Source: Geminicoccaceae bacterium (GTDB taxonomy: Bacteria > Pseudomonadota > Alphaproteobacteria > Geminicoccales > Geminicoccaceae). From it: a stretch of DNA of 64,000 nt. The notes under the pieces are model-generated. The model made no database searches and was not told where the DNA came from. It saw only the letters and a program-made list of their open reading frames with translations. The first letter of the stretch is position 1, and each line of letters opens with the position of its first letter. The translations under genes were made by a program, and so were the position numbers. The stretch covers positions 1 through 64,000 of the forward strand of contig JANQPX010000008.1 in assembly GCA_028285265.1 (NCBI GenBank), given 5' to 3'. Positions 34,291-43,061 of the stretch are shown piece by piece.

Positions 34291-34702
34291 TCCTCCACTC
34301 CGCTAAGTCTTCAAGACGCGTGATTTGGCTACAGACCGCAGTCGAGAAAAATCTCGAAGTACATTTAATTTTGAACATTGTTCATAAATTTAATGTACGC
34401 CGTGATGATGTCAAGAAAAACGAACGTCATTCAAAAATGCCGAGCCGATTGGTCGCTTCGCGCAGATAAGGACCTGCGAAAGCCTGATGCGTTAGCATCC
34501 GGTGGGTTCAGCAGGAGATGATGCTGCTGGCTATCGACGCAGGCAGTAGGCTGCCCCCCTCAGTGAATGACTATCTCCAAGCCGCAAACCGACCATTTTA
34601 CGTGTTCGGTCTTGTCGCGCTCAAAAAGGAAGAGCCCGGCTATCGCCGGGCTTTTAGATCGGGGAGAAATTCAGGGAGGCTCCACAGATCTTCGGGATAG
34701 GA
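34291..34702. other. 412-base gap with no gene
   Basis: This stretch holds the likely promoter of the lipoprotein gene at its AT-rich left side (TTTAATTTTGAACATTG near 34365) and one strong hairpin at 34633-34655. No protein-like frame was found. Confidence 0.5.
34633..34655. terminator. intrinsic terminator-like hairpin
   Basis: AGCCCGGC-TATC-GCCGGGCT forms an eight-base stem with a four-base loop, followed on the plus strand by TTT and flanked on the other side by AAAAAGGAAG. It could work in either direction. The broken HNH gene on the minus strand ends 48 bases before it. Confidence 0.6.
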
Positions 34703-35090
34703 TCACGGAAGCATGGTCAATCCCGATAGGTACCATTGAGGAGATCCCCCAAGCGCTTGTCGTTTGAGATCGGTGATCCGCGCACGCAGGCGATGCTCTT
34801 TGCGGTCATGACCGAGATGACAGAGCGCCTTCAGATTGCCAGGACGATTATTGATAGGGTTATGATCAAGATGCGCCGTCGCCAGCACGACCTTCATCTG
34901 CTTGAGCGCTGCATAGTCCAGAAAGGCTGACCAATCGATATTCTCGCCCCGGTCATTCCGCCAAAGCTCGTCCAGGGTGTCAAACCAGCGACAATCACCG
35001 AGATGATGGATCGTCTCGCCAATAGGCCGGCACACTGCTCGCAACGACCGCCAGCGCGATCAAAACGCACCGGTGCGCTAAGCTCAGGTC
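34703..35090 (-). pseudogene. broken HNH-type endonuclease gene
   Basis: The main frame reads VVLATAHLDHNPINNRPGNL then KALCHLGHDRKEH, the HNH nuclease core (AHLDH-P-NN---NLKALC). It is damaged twice. The upstream zinc-knuckle half (DRAGGRCEQC) is in another frame, one base off, before PIGETIHHLGD. After NLKALC the QRC of the usual CQRCHL is missing. The remaining end RITDLKRQALGG is family-like. It is probably an old mobile or phage-linked nuclease gene. Confidence 0.65.
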
Positions 35091-35132
35091 AGTCGATCGG
35101 GTAGAATTACAGATATGCAGGTTTAAGAAGCC

Positions 35133-35457
35133 TCAGTACCACATCCTCGAGGCCAGCTCGGCCTCTTCCTTGCCGAAGGCATTGGCATAGATTGCCGTGG
35201 TTGTCAGTTAGGCATGACCCAGCCACTTTTGCAAAATGTTCAAGGGCACTCCCGTGCCGATCGCGTTGATGCCATAGGCGTGTCGCAACCCGTCGCTCTG
35301 CGATGAGGACCATCGGCGATATCGGCAGCGTCCATGATCTCTTTGACGATCTGCCAACCGCGCACCCGAGACCATGCCCATAAGCGCACGGCTTTCCTTT
35401 TCGGGCGCTCTTGCGCCTGGCGAAGCTCGAAGGTGAGATCGAGCCGTCGAAAAAGAT
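35133..35457 (-). pseudogene. broken tyrosine recombinase/integrase, C-terminal part
   Basis: One frame gives FRRLDLTFELRQAQERPKRK, then AVRLWAWSRVRGWQIVKEIM. A one-base slip near 35306 leads to GLRHAYGINAIGTGVPLNIL and QKWLGHA (H-x-x-R-like box and W-GH). An in-frame TAA at the Gln position is followed by LTTTAIYANAFGKEEAELAS with the catalytic Tyr. The N-terminal half is not recognisable. This is the scar of an integrated element, next to the broken HNH gene. Confidence 0.7.
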
Positions 35458-35550
35458 CGGTAACTCAGGGCATCCCAGTGTACGTATAGGGACATGCTAA
35501 GGAACTGCATAACCTCATCCAAGGTGCCAATGCCTGGATGGCGAGTTCGC

Positions 35551-36207
35551 TCACGAAATCGATCCTTGCCAACCAGTCTTCCCAAGCTCTTCAATGAACC
35601 AGTCGCGCACCGGATCAAATAGCCGGAGCTTGTCGGCCAGCCCTTCAGGCGCCGCTTCACCAAACGCAGCGCTTGGCGGAAGACCGTCGACCCAAAGGGC
35701 GAAACTCTTGCGCCGCAAAAGGTCTGATGCGGGATGATCGGATGGATAACCCGCCGGAACGCGCTTCAGTTCAGGGGGTTCAAGCCGCAGGTCACCTTTT
35801 TGAAGAATGCCAAGCAATTGCAAGCCCGCCGGGCCGGAGACCCGTTCACGCCAGCTTTTCAGCTTCTCAGGATCGAAAGCAAAAGCGCCATAGCCAAGCA
35901 CCAACCGATCGGTTTCCAAGCCGACCATCCATGCCATCTCGATCTCGGGGTCGAGAAAAGACAGGTGGACATGCGTATTGTACGGCGTCTTATCCTTGGC
36001 AAAACGCACATCACGGTTGATGCGATAGATTTTCGCCTCAACACTTGCGTCATAGCGGCTAGACAAAAGGCCACTCAGCGAAGCAGCAAATGCTCTCGAT
36101 GCTGACTTCACATGCGCTTCGTAGCGTTGTTTTTGGGACCGGAACCAGTCACGTTCATTATGGTCCCGCAAATCTTTCAAAAAGCGGATGGTTTCCTCGC
36201 TAAACAT
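35551..36207 (-). CDS. DUF2461/TIGR02453 family protein
   Basis: This 218-residue protein has the family blocks FLKDLRDHNERDWFRSQKQR near the start, YRINRDVRFAKDKTPYNTHV in the middle (R--RDvRFs-dKsPYk) and the C-terminal WFIEELGKTGWQ. The role is unknown; proteins of this family are cytosolic and widespread. It is followed on the same strand by no close partner; the TfoX-like gene upstream is nine bases away, so the two are likely co-transcribed. Confidence 0.88.
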   Translation of the reverse strand: MFSEETIRFLKDLRDHNERDWFRSQKQRYEAHVKSASRAFAASLSGLLSSRYDASVEAKIYRINRDVRFAKDKTPYNTHVHLSFLDPEIEMAWMVGLETDRLVLGYGAFAFDPEKLKSWRERVSGPAGLQLLGILQKGDLRLEPPELKRVPAGYPSDHPASDLLRRKSFALWVDGLPPSAAFGEAAPEGLADKLRLFDPVRDWFIEELGKTGWQGSIS

Positions 36208-36216
36208 CGATCTTCA

Positions 36217-36558
36217 TCACTTCGGTGGCAATGACAGTGCATGCGAAAGGGCCAGCGATGCCCATTTCTCAAAAAGCGCATGAGGACAGTCGTCGGCCTT
36301 CACGAAATAGAGCCCGCTCATGATGCGTCCTCCCTGTTTCATCACTTCACCACCACCGATCCTGTCGGCCAAGTCAGCATTGTCTTTGCCGACCCGGAAC
36401 ATGAAGTATCCGGTACCATCCTTTTCGCGATGGGCACCGCCAAGCATATGACCGTTCACCATGAAGCAGACACCGCCCATCATTCTTCTTTCCGTCACCC
36501 CCGACACCTGGTCTAGTGCCGAACGGTACTTTTCATTGAGGCTCTCATCGACAGCCAT
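36217..36558 (-). CDS. TfoX/Sxy N-terminal domain protein
   Basis: This 113-residue protein shows TERRMMGGVCFMVNGHMLGG and MFRVGKDNADLADRIGG, the TfoX N-terminal fold (R-MFGG-gff--g-mf). It lacks the C-terminal domain of true competence regulators, as do many short proteobacterial members. I chose ATG 36558; a longer frame upstream is unlike the family and overlaps the MAPEG gene. It probably shares a transcript with the MAPEG gene (24 bases upstream) and the DUF2461 gene. Confidence 0.82.
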   Translation of the reverse strand: MAVDESLNEKYRSALDQVSGVTERRMMGGVCFMVNGHMLGGAHREKDGTGYFMFRVGKDNADLADRIGGGEVMKQGGRIMSGLYFVKADDCPHALFEKWASLALSHALSLPPK

Positions 36559-36581
36559 CGCTGATCTTCCTTTACCTAACG

Positions 36582-36983
36582 TTAGGTGACGTGCTCGGCA
36601 TGAACGATCAACAACCAAGCCGCCGACATTAGAAAGGAGGCAAGGGTCAAGAACATGCCAACAGCGCGAGCATTGCCGAGCCCTTCACTTGTGAGCAGAC
36701 ACCATGCGTGCAACGTCCGCCCCAGCAAAAGCGAACTGCCGATGGCGATAAGCCACACTGGCGGGACTTCGCTGAGTTCGCACAACAGCAAAAGGAACAG
36801 TGCGAACGGCACATATTGGACAAAGTTGCTTTGAGCCGCACGCCGCCTCGCAAGCTGCATATCTGCGCCATCGCCAAAATATATCTCGGTTTTGAGCCGT
36901 AGCAATCCGACCTGGATCGTCAGCGGCAAAAGCGTGAGTGCGAACAATGTAGAAAAAAGCGACGTGATCGCAATATCGAGCAT
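36582..36983 (-). CDS. MAPEG-family membrane protein
   Basis: This 133-residue protein has four hydrophobic helices. Between the first and second are RLKTEIYFGDGADMQLARRR and AAQSNFVQYVPFALFLLLL, the MAPEG signature (R-aq-N--Ey-P). The family includes microsomal glutathione transferase-like enzymes. In bacteria these small members are inner-membrane proteins of mostly unknown substrate. It is the first gene of a likely three-gene operon with the TfoX-like and DUF2461 genes. Confidence 0.85.
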   Translation of the reverse strand: MLDIAITSLFSTLFALTLLPLTIQVGLLRLKTEIYFGDGADMQLARRRAAQSNFVQYVPFALFLLLLCELSEVPPVWLIAIGSSLLLGRTLHAWCLLTSEGLGNARAVGMFLTLASFLMSAAWLLIVHAEHVT

Positions 36984-37043
36984 ACGAAGGCCCTCTCTAG
37001 ACTTTTCGTCAACTATGTCGTCGCCGTTACGTTTCAGCCTGGG

Positions 37044-37361
37044 CTACATCGGCAAGTCTAGGGCTTCGGCGATCTCGATCGTACCGGTTCCACTGAGATG
37101 CGGGCAGCCCTGAGCCAAGGCGATCGCATCCTCCATGGTCTCCGCCTTAATGATCGTGATGCCGCACACCGGATTGGCCCCGCCACCCTCTTCGACACCA
37201 TTCGGTGTGATGGTTTTCGAGGGGCCGACGGGTAGGCCCGGATCGACGACGGCAGCCCCGAGACCGCTCATCCATGCTTTCCAAGCCGCCATGTGCTTGG
37301 CACCGTCCTCAGGGCCCTTGATGTCAGGTTGTCCATGATAGGTCAGCAAGAACTTGGGCAT
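37044..37361 (-). CDS. YciI/DGPF-domain protein
   Basis: This 105-residue protein has the YCII-related fold: MPKFLLTYHGQPDIKG, then WMSGLGAAVVDPGLPVGPSK, ITIIKAETMEDAIALAQGCP and HLSGTGTIEIAEAL. The HLsgtG-iEv-E end is typical. It is divergent from a TetR regulator, and a perfect palindrome lies between the starts, so it is likely the regulated target. Its biochemical role is unknown. Confidence 0.85.
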   Translation of the reverse strand: MPKFLLTYHGQPDIKGPEDGAKHMAAWKAWMSGLGAAVVDPGLPVGPSKTITPNGVEEGGGANPVCGITIIKAETMEDAIALAQGCPHLSGTGTIEIAEALDLPM

Positions 37362-37413
37362 TGTGTCGCTCCGTCGAGTGTGAATTCAGAGACATCAATG
37401 GCAGCCATCTATT

Positions 37414-37429
37414 TATGTTCAAGAACATA
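37414..37429. promoter_or_regulatory. palindromic operator between yciI-like and tetR genes
   Basis: TATGTTC-AA-GAACATA is a perfect 16-base palindrome in an AT-rich stretch. It lies 44 bases before the TetR start and 53 bases before the YciI-like start, the expected place of a TetR-family operator. Confidence 0.65.
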
Positions 37430-37473
37430 TTAAGTTCCGATGCTATGGATGCAGAGAGTGGACTGGAGCCGAC

Positions 37474-38061
37474 ATGCCATACAGCGCCGCACATCGCGAA
37501 AAGACACGGGCCAAGATCGTCGAAACGGCCCGCATTCTCTTCAACAGACACGGATTTCAGAATGTCACCATCGATCAGGTCATGCGAGAAGCCGGTTTGA
37601 CTCGCGGCGGTTTCTATAACCACTTCAAGACAAAGGAGGCTTTGTTCAGCGAAGCTGTCTCAAGCTTCCTGATGGGGCGCGGCGCCGAATGGCGAGAGGA
37701 CGCCGGTATCGACCTGAGCAATCTCAAGCCAGAAATGGCCGGGCAAATGATCGATGCCTATCTGTCTCCTCAACATCTCGGCGACATTGATGGGCAATGT
37801 CCGATGATTGCCTTGCCGTCGGACGTGGCGCGGGCCGACCCTGAAACCCAGGCCGCATTCCAAAAGCTTCTGACGGCGATGGTGTGGCTCCTGGAGACAG
37901 CCATCTCTCCAGAGAATGCCAATCGCCGGAATGATGCTCTTTCTGCAGCTGCCTTATGCGTTGGTGGCATGGTGCTCGCCCGAACCCTTCCCAGCTCCGA
38001 ACTCGCTGAGGAAGTCCGCGCAGCCGCGCACCGAACGGCATTAAAAGCGGTCAATCCTTAG
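37474..38061 (+). CDS. TetR/AcrR-family transcription regulator
   Basis: This 195-residue regulator has an N-terminal helix-turn-helix: KIVETARILFNRHGFQNVTI followed by DQVMREAGLTRGGFYNHFKT, the classic TetR pattern. The C-terminal ligand region contains CPMIALPSDVARADPETQAA, as in the TetR_C subgroup with a conserved Cys-P---L. It probably represses itself and the divergent YciI-like gene through the palindrome at 37414-37429. Confidence 0.9.
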   Translation: MPYSAAHREKTRAKIVETARILFNRHGFQNVTIDQVMREAGLTRGGFYNHFKTKEALFSEAVSSFLMGRGAEWREDAGIDLSNLKPEMAGQMIDAYLSPQHLGDIDGQCPMIALPSDVARADPETQAAFQKLLTAMVWLLETAISPENANRRNDALSAAALCVGGMVLARTLPSSELAEEVRAAAHRTALKAVNP

Positions 38062-38601
38062 ACCATGCTTGATCGTTATCTTGCACCACCGACTGCATGT
38101 TCCTTGCCGGGTTAGAAGCGGACGTAAGGAGAGATCAGCAGCCGTCGCAGTAAGGGGGGGCCAGCCGCCAGTGCGCCTCGATGTTATAATGAGGTTGGTC
38201 AGAAATGCGCTGAAGAAGCCATCAGCGATCGCCTCCTGTCCTTCGAAATTCCGCGCCATGTTCTTAGGCGGATTCGACACTGTCGAGTCGATCACGCAGT
38301 AAGCGGGCGAGACGATCGTCCTTTGTAACGACGACAACATGGCCCTCTCATAGCTGGTCGACCCAAAGCCGCACGATCTACGACCGCTCCCAAAGTCCTC
38401 GTCAACACTTAGAAAGAGGGCGTTCGCATGGCTGAAAGCAGGCGCTGCTCCTACGCCACGCCAGGATCCAGAAATCTGGTCCAAGACACCTGGCATCTCG
38501 GCGCCCATGCCGAGCCTATGTCGCCAATGAGCGGTTCGAATGCAGTCTCAGTGGCCGGGCCAAGAATGATCCCGCATTCCTTCATCCAGTAGAAGGAACT
38601 T
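38062..38601. other. 540-base stretch without a convincing gene
   Basis: A 155-codon frame exists on the minus strand (38041-38508), but it has erratic composition (many Ser, Arg and Trp), overlaps the tetR end and matches nothing I know. I see no hairpin or repeat of note. It may be the eroded remains of inserted DNA. Confidence 0.45.
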
Positions 38602-39096
38602 CTAGATGCCAAAGAGTTCTTCGAGCTTGAGCAACGCTACAAAGCGGTCTTCACGTGAAACCAGACCCGATAGGAAACGCTGATCAACAGCACCGCCTGT
38701 ATCAGGCACCGGTAGGACCTCACCCGGTTCCAGTGTCAGGATATCGGACACTGTATCCACCAGGATGCCCACGAGGTTGTCGCCAATGGCAACGATGATG
38801 ACCACATGTTCTTCACGGACCTCGGTGACGCCCTGACCGAACGTTGAGCGCAGATCGAAGATCGGAATGACCTCACCGCGAAGGTTCAGGACTCCCCTCA
38901 TGGCATAGGGTGAATTGGGAAGCTGAGTGGGCTCGGTCCAGCCTTTGATTTCACGCACCTTGGTGATCTCAACACCATAGGAGCGATCGTCGACTGTGAA
39001 GGTCACATATTGAGCCCAGGCATCGTCGGCGACCTCGGCCCCACCGTCCAAGTCGCGATGGCGGTTTTCTTCAGTGGCGATTGCAGCTTCGGTCAT
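38602..39096 (-). CDS. cheW: CheW chemotaxis coupling protein
   Basis: This 164-residue CheW domain reads QYVTFTVDDRSYGVEITKV, then NSPYAMRGVLNLRGEVIPIF, DLR, and GILVDTVSDILTLEPGEV, all typical. It links methyl-accepting receptors to the CheA kinase at the inner face of the membrane. No other chemotaxis genes lie nearby, so it is an isolated CheW. A piece of a second copy lies at 30811-30906 in reverse orientation. Confidence 0.93.
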   Translation of the reverse strand: MTEAAIATEENRHRDLDGGAEVADDAWAQYVTFTVDDRSYGVEITKVREIKGWTEPTQLPNSPYAMRGVLNLRGEVIPIFDLRSTFGQGVTEVREEHVVIIVAIGDNLVGILVDTVSDILTLEPGEVLPVPDTGGAVDQRFLSGLVSREDRFVALLKLEELFGI

Positions 39097-39292
39097 GGAG
39101 TGGTGGCCTTCTTGCAGGTTCGGTCAAAAGGGGGCTGGCGACGGTCTCTTCTGAAAATCTGATATGCATCAGCGAACCGGTTGCCGATGCAACGCTTCCT
39201 GATCTGCTTATCTAGCGAAACATTCTTAAGGCAGGGTTAACGGGTCGCCGAATTCGCCAAAGGTTTGGGTGCTTTATGGCGTCGCCGCCTTC

Positions 39293-40210
39293 CTATTGGG
39301 TCCAGTCAAAAAGCTCGGGTTCGTTGTCACGAATATAGGCTTCAAAGAAGTCGGAAAACGTTGCAACCAGCGGAGGTAGTTGCTCGTAAGGCGGATAAAA
39401 AAGTGTAAGCCAGAGCATGCTGACGCTCCAATCAGCGAGAATCGCGCGAAGCTCGCCGGAAGCGATGCTCCTTTGCACAATGAAGTCAGGCAAAACAGTG
39501 ATTCCGGCTCCCTGTCTTGCCAGCGCGTGAAGAAGATCGCCGCTATTGGAAACAACGCGTCGACCGGCCCGGACTTGTCGGCGCACCTGGTCCTTTCGAA
39601 AGTCCCAGGTCTCTTCGACGCCAATGGCGCTGTAAGACAGGCAATGCTCTGGGCGAAGGTCGTCAGGCGTCTTTGGCCAATCGATCCGTTCGAGCAGACT
39701 GGGGGAAGCGACGGCGTGTCGGGGAACGGCGCAGATCTTTCGCCAAATTGTTGATTTATCTGTCGGTGGTTCAGAAATGCGGATTGCCAGATCGGCGCCG
39801 TCTTCAAGGATATTGATGAGCTGGTCCGTCATCATCAGTTCAAGTTCGACATGGGGGAAGGCCAGCCTGAAGCTTTCGATCAAATCAGGGAGCAGCCGAA
39901 GCCCCATGGACATCGGCGCATTAATGCGGAGCTGACCGCGGTCGGGCAGGCTCGCCCGTTTGATATCGGCCGCGACCTGGTCAAAATCGCTGACCAAAGG
40001 TCCGTAGCGAGCAGCGACGACGGCGCCAATGCTCGTCAGGGACACATGCCGTGTCGTGCGCAAAAGGAGTTGGACGCCAAGCTCGTCTTCGAGGCGCGCC
40101 ACCGTTCTTGTCACGGTCGCCGGTGTCATGCCGAGATGGCGAGCCGCTGCTGCGAAGCTCATCAGCCTCGCGACCTCGAGAAAAACGCGTATCGGCTTTA
40201 AGTCCTGCAT
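39293..40210 (-). CDS. LysR-family transcription regulator
   Basis: This 305-residue protein has the N-terminal HTH: IRVFLEVARLMSFAAAARHL, then GMTPATVTRTVARLEDELGV and LLLRTTRHVSLTSIG. The effector domain begins GQLRINAPMSMGLRLLPDLI. It is divergent from the ring-cleaving dioxygenase/hydrolase pair, and its box may be TGCAATAG-T-CTATGCA at 40230-40245. It probably activates that operon in response to a quinone or aromatic. Confidence 0.9.
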   Translation of the reverse strand: MQDLKPIRVFLEVARLMSFAAAARHLGMTPATVTRTVARLEDELGVQLLLRTTRHVSLTSIGAVVAARYGPLVSDFDQVAADIKRASLPDRGQLRINAPMSMGLRLLPDLIESFRLAFPHVELELMMTDQLINILEDGADLAIRISEPPTDKSTIWRKICAVPRHAVASPSLLERIDWPKTPDDLRPEHCLSYSAIGVEETWDFRKDQVRRQVRAGRRVVSNSGDLLHALARQGAGITVLPDFIVQRSIASGELRAILADWSVSMLWLTLFYPPYEQLPPLVATFSDFFEAYIRDNEPELFDWTQ

Positions 40211-40229
40211 CCGCCATTATTACGTCAGA

Positions 40230-40245
40230 TGCAATAGTCTATGCA
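40230..40245. promoter_or_regulatory. candidate LysR box
   Basis: TGCAATAGTCTATGCA is a near-palindrome: ATAG-T-CTAT is exact and the outer TGCA repeats are offset by one base. It lies 20 bases before the lysR start and 88 bases before mhqO. Confidence 0.45.
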
Positions 40246-40333
40246 AAGTCATTGTTGTTGAAGGCGTTAGAGGTGGCGCCATATGCAGTCAAGCATGTCA
40301 AAACAGGACCCAAGAATAAGGATGGGAAGAGCG

Positions 40334-41263
40334 ATGATTAGCGAAATCAAAGGCCTCCACCACGTCACGTCGCTCGCGGCCGATGCTGGCGAGAACAATC
40401 GCTTTTTTACGAAGACGCTTGGCCTTCGTCGGGTCAAAAAGACCGTGAACTTCGACGCACCTGAAGTCTATCATCTCTACTACGGCGACGCGGTCGGAAC
40501 GCCAGGGTCCGTCATGACCTACTTTCCCTACGGCATGATCCAGCGCGGCAAGCGCGGCATTGGCGAAGTCGGCATCACCGAGTTTGCTATACCCCAAGGA
40601 TCGCTTCCCTACTGGGCAGAGCGTTTGGCGGCTGCCGGGATCGATAGGCTCGACCACGAGACCAGTTTCGGCGAAGCACGGCTTCTCTTCAGCGGTCCCG
40701 ATGGTGACGGCTTTGCACTGGTCGAATCCGCGACCGACGACCGGGAGCCTTGGACGGGCTCCGATGTGCCTGAGGATGCTGGAATTCTCGGTTTTCGCGG
40801 GGCGCGTTTCCAGCTTCGGGATGCCGCGGCTACGGGCGAACTCCTGGAGTTTATGGGGTACCAAAAAGCTGAGGCTGAAGGCGATGTGACCCGCTTCATC
40901 ATCGAGGGGGGGAATGCTGCCGATCGCATTGATCTTCAGGCGCTGCCGGGTGCTCATGCTGCCCAGCAAGGGGCGGGTTCGGTCCATCACATCGCCTTTG
41001 CGGTCGAGAATCGGGACGCACAGCTCAACGTCAGAAAGGCGCTAATGGATACCGGTTATCAGGTCACACCTGTAATCGATCGCGACTACTTCTGGGCAAT
41101 CTACTTCCGCACACCCGGCGGTGTGCTGTTTGAAGTCGCGACCAATGAACCGGGATTCGATCGGGATGAGGACACGGCACATCTTGGTGAGGCATTGAAG
41201 CTGCCAGCGCGCTACGAGCCGCTGCGCGACAAGATCGAAGGCCGCTTGCCGGTGATCACCTGA
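40334..41263 (+). CDS. mhqO: VOC-fold ring-cleaving dioxygenase, MhqO-like
   Basis: This 309-residue protein has two vicinal-oxygen-chelate halves. The first starts IKGLHHVTSLAADAGENNRF with the metal-binding His; the second has SVHHIAFAVENRDAQ with His, and the last ligand is Glu in TPGGVLFEVATNEPGF. These match the MhqO/YfiE hydroquinone and catechol dioxygenase group. GGAAGA lies six bases before ATG 40334. The gene pairs with an MhqD-like hydrolase 25 bases downstream, the same pair used in Bacillus against quinones. Confidence 0.85.
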   Translation: MISEIKGLHHVTSLAADAGENNRFFTKTLGLRRVKKTVNFDAPEVYHLYYGDAVGTPGSVMTYFPYGMIQRGKRGIGEVGITEFAIPQGSLPYWAERLAAAGIDRLDHETSFGEARLLFSGPDGDGFALVESATDDREPWTGSDVPEDAGILGFRGARFQLRDAAATGELLEFMGYQKAEAEGDVTRFIIEGGNAADRIDLQALPGAHAAQQGAGSVHHIAFAVENRDAQLNVRKALMDTGYQVTPVIDRDYFWAIYFRTPGGVLFEVATNEPGFDRDEDTAHLGEALKLPARYEPLRDKIEGRLPVIT

Positions 41264-41288
41264 CACAATCGAACAAGGGAGAAGAGCG

Positions 41289-41915
41289 TTGGCGATCAAT
41301 GCCTATCTGGCTCTTACCAAAGCGCCGGCTGCCGGCGCGCCGCTCATCTTTGCGTTCCATGGGACAGGTGGTGATGAGCGACAGTTCTATGATCTCGTCG
41401 AGGACATTGCGCCGACAGCGGGAATCGTCTCGCCCCGAGGCGACGTCTCTGAAAACGGTGCGGCTCGATTCTTCAAGCGCACCGGTGAGGGCGTCTATGA
41501 CATGGACGATCTCGCCGAGCGAACTGAGAAGATGGCAGGCTTCGTCGAGGCGTACAAAGAGGTCTATTCGACGGCAGCCGTTTACGGGTTTGGCTACTCT
41601 AACGGCGCCAATATCTTAGCTTCGTTGACATTGAAGCGTGCCGACCTTTTCGAACGTATCGGCTTACTGCACCCGCTGATTCCCTGGGAGCCTGCGCCAA
41701 ACCCAGGCCTTGCTGGGCGCGAGGTGCTCATTACGGCTGGTGAGAATGATCCCATCTGTCCCTGGCCTGTGAGCCAACGCCTGATCCGTTACTTCGAGGC
41801 TCAAGGGAGTCGCGTGTCAACGGCTGTGCACTCCGGCGGACATGGCATTCTCGAGCCGGAGTTGACAGAACTTGCCAGGTTGTTGACGGCGCCCAGTGGA
41901 CAGCCTCTGGCTTGA
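41289..41915 (+). CDS. mhqD: alpha/beta hydrolase, MhqD-like phospholipase/carboxylesterase
   Basis: This 208-residue hydrolase has HGTGGDERQFYDLVEDIAPT (oxyanion HGTGGDE), IVSPRGDVSENGAARFFKR, the nucleophile elbow YGFGYSNGANILAS (GxSxG with Ser-Asn), Asp in AGENDPICP and the final His in HSGGHGI. All triad residues are present. It starts with TTG 41289, with GGGAG upstream. In Bacillus, MhqD acts with MhqO in resistance to quinones and diamide; the same role is likely here. Confidence 0.87.
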   Translation: MAINAYLALTKAPAAGAPLIFAFHGTGGDERQFYDLVEDIAPTAGIVSPRGDVSENGAARFFKRTGEGVYDMDDLAERTEKMAGFVEAYKEVYSTAAVYGFGYSNGANILASLTLKRADLFERIGLLHPLIPWEPAPNPGLAGREVLITAGENDPICPWPVSQRLIRYFEAQGSRVSTAVHSGGHGILEPELTELARLLTAPSGQPLA

Positions 41916-41926
41916 CGGCGATCAAA

Positions 41927-41976
41927 TGCTGCCTTGCGTTCGCATGCTGATCCAAAGGCTCCCGCAAGGCAGCATG
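41927..41976. terminator. 13-base perfect inverted repeat after mhqD
   Basis: ATGCTGCCTTGCG (41927-41939) and CGCAAGGCAGCAT (41964-41976) are exact inverted copies with a 24-base loop, starting 12 bases after the mhqD stop. There is no T-run, so it may end transcription weakly or protect the mRNA end. Confidence 0.5.
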
Positions 41977-42092
41977 ATGACCTAGGATTTAAAATCCAAA
42001 TGAAATAACAATTTTTAGTTGTATACTAGCCTTGTGCAATGTATAACTTTGTCGGGAATTTTATCCGATAACACTCGCGTCAAGGTTATGAA

Positions 42093-43061
42093 TTGGACGA
42101 CTCACCGACTTCTCCAAAGCGGTTTGCGCTGATCGGCGCGGCCGGCTTTGTGGCCCCCCGACATATGAAAGCGATGAAAGCGGTTGGTGGCCGGCTTGCT
42201 TGTGCCCTCGATCCCAACGACTCGGTCGGTGTCATCGACAGCTATTTTCCAGAAGCCCGGTTTTTTGTCGAGTTCGAGCGCTTTGATCGGCATGTCGACA
42301 AGCTTCGTCATCAACATGAGCCGATTGACTATATCAGCATCTGTTCACCCAATTATTTGCATGACGCGCATAGTCGGTTTGCCCTTCGCTCGAATTGTGA
42401 TGCGATCTGCGAAAAGCCTTTGGTTCTCAATCCATGGAACATCGACGGGCTCGCTGATATTGAGCGACAGACCGGTCGAACGATCAACACCATCCTGCAA
42501 CTCCGCCTGCACCCCTCCATCATCGAGTTGAAGCGGCAGATTGAGGCTAACCCGGACCGAAGGCATCATGTCGAGTTGACGTACATCACGTCACGCGGGG
42601 CTTGGTATCACGTCTCCTGGAAGGGAGAGGAAAAGAAGTCCGGCGGTGTTGCCACCAATATCGGCGTGCATTTTTTCGATATGTTGGGCTTTGTCTTCGG
42701 TAAATGCTCAAAGCATGTTGTTCATTTGCGCTCGCCTGAGCGCACCGCGGGCTATATGGAGCTAGAAAACGCCGACGTTCGTTGGTTCCTCTCCGTCGAC
42801 TCGAGCGATCTGCCCCCTCATGTCCGCGGCAAACAACCGACGTTTCGCTCCATCTCGGTCGATGGCGAAGAGCTCGAATTCTCGGGCGGTTTCAACGATC
42901 TCCATACCGAAAGCTATAAGAGGGTGTTGGCGAAAGAGGGCTTTGGCCTCGATGATGTCCGACCTTCGATTGAACTGGTATCTGCTGTGCGTACCTTGCC
43001 GATCCGAACGAATGTTGGCGAGCCCCATGATTTCACCAAGCGCCATCTCTCCGCTGCATAA
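42093..43061 (+). CDS. wbpB: UDP-N-acetylglucosaminuronate 3-dehydrogenase, WbpB/WlbA-like
   Basis: This 322-residue Gfo/Idh/MocA oxidoreductase has the Rossmann start [18 protein letters not shown], the EKP motif in [12 protein letters not shown] (residues 107-109), and [15 protein letters not shown]. The [13 protein letters not shown] form and the wbpD/wbpE neighbours mark it as the enzyme that oxidises the 3-OH of UDP-GlcNAcA with NAD. It starts with TTG 42093, with AAGG eight bases upstream; an ATG at 42088 is out of frame. Its stop overlaps wbpD (TAATG). Confidence 0.87.
   Translation: MDDSPTSPKRFALIGAAGFVAPRHMKAMKAVGGRLACALDPNDSVGVIDSYFPEARFFVEFERFDRHVDKLRHQHEPIDYISICSPNYLHDAHSRFALRSNCDAICEKPLVLNPWNIDGLADIERQTGRTINTILQLRLHPSIIELKRQIEANPDRRHHVELTYITSRGAWYHVSWKGEEKKSGGVATNIGVHFFDMLGFVFGKCSKHVVHLRSPERTAGYMELENADVRWFLSVDSSDLPPHVRGKQPTFRSISVDGEELEFSGGFNDLHTESYKRVLAKEGFGLDDVRPSIELVSAVRTLPIRTNVGEPHDFTKRHLSAA

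Noticed and set aside
38041..38508. 155-codon frame on the minus strand
   Set aside because: Erratic composition, overlap with tetR, no recognisable motif.
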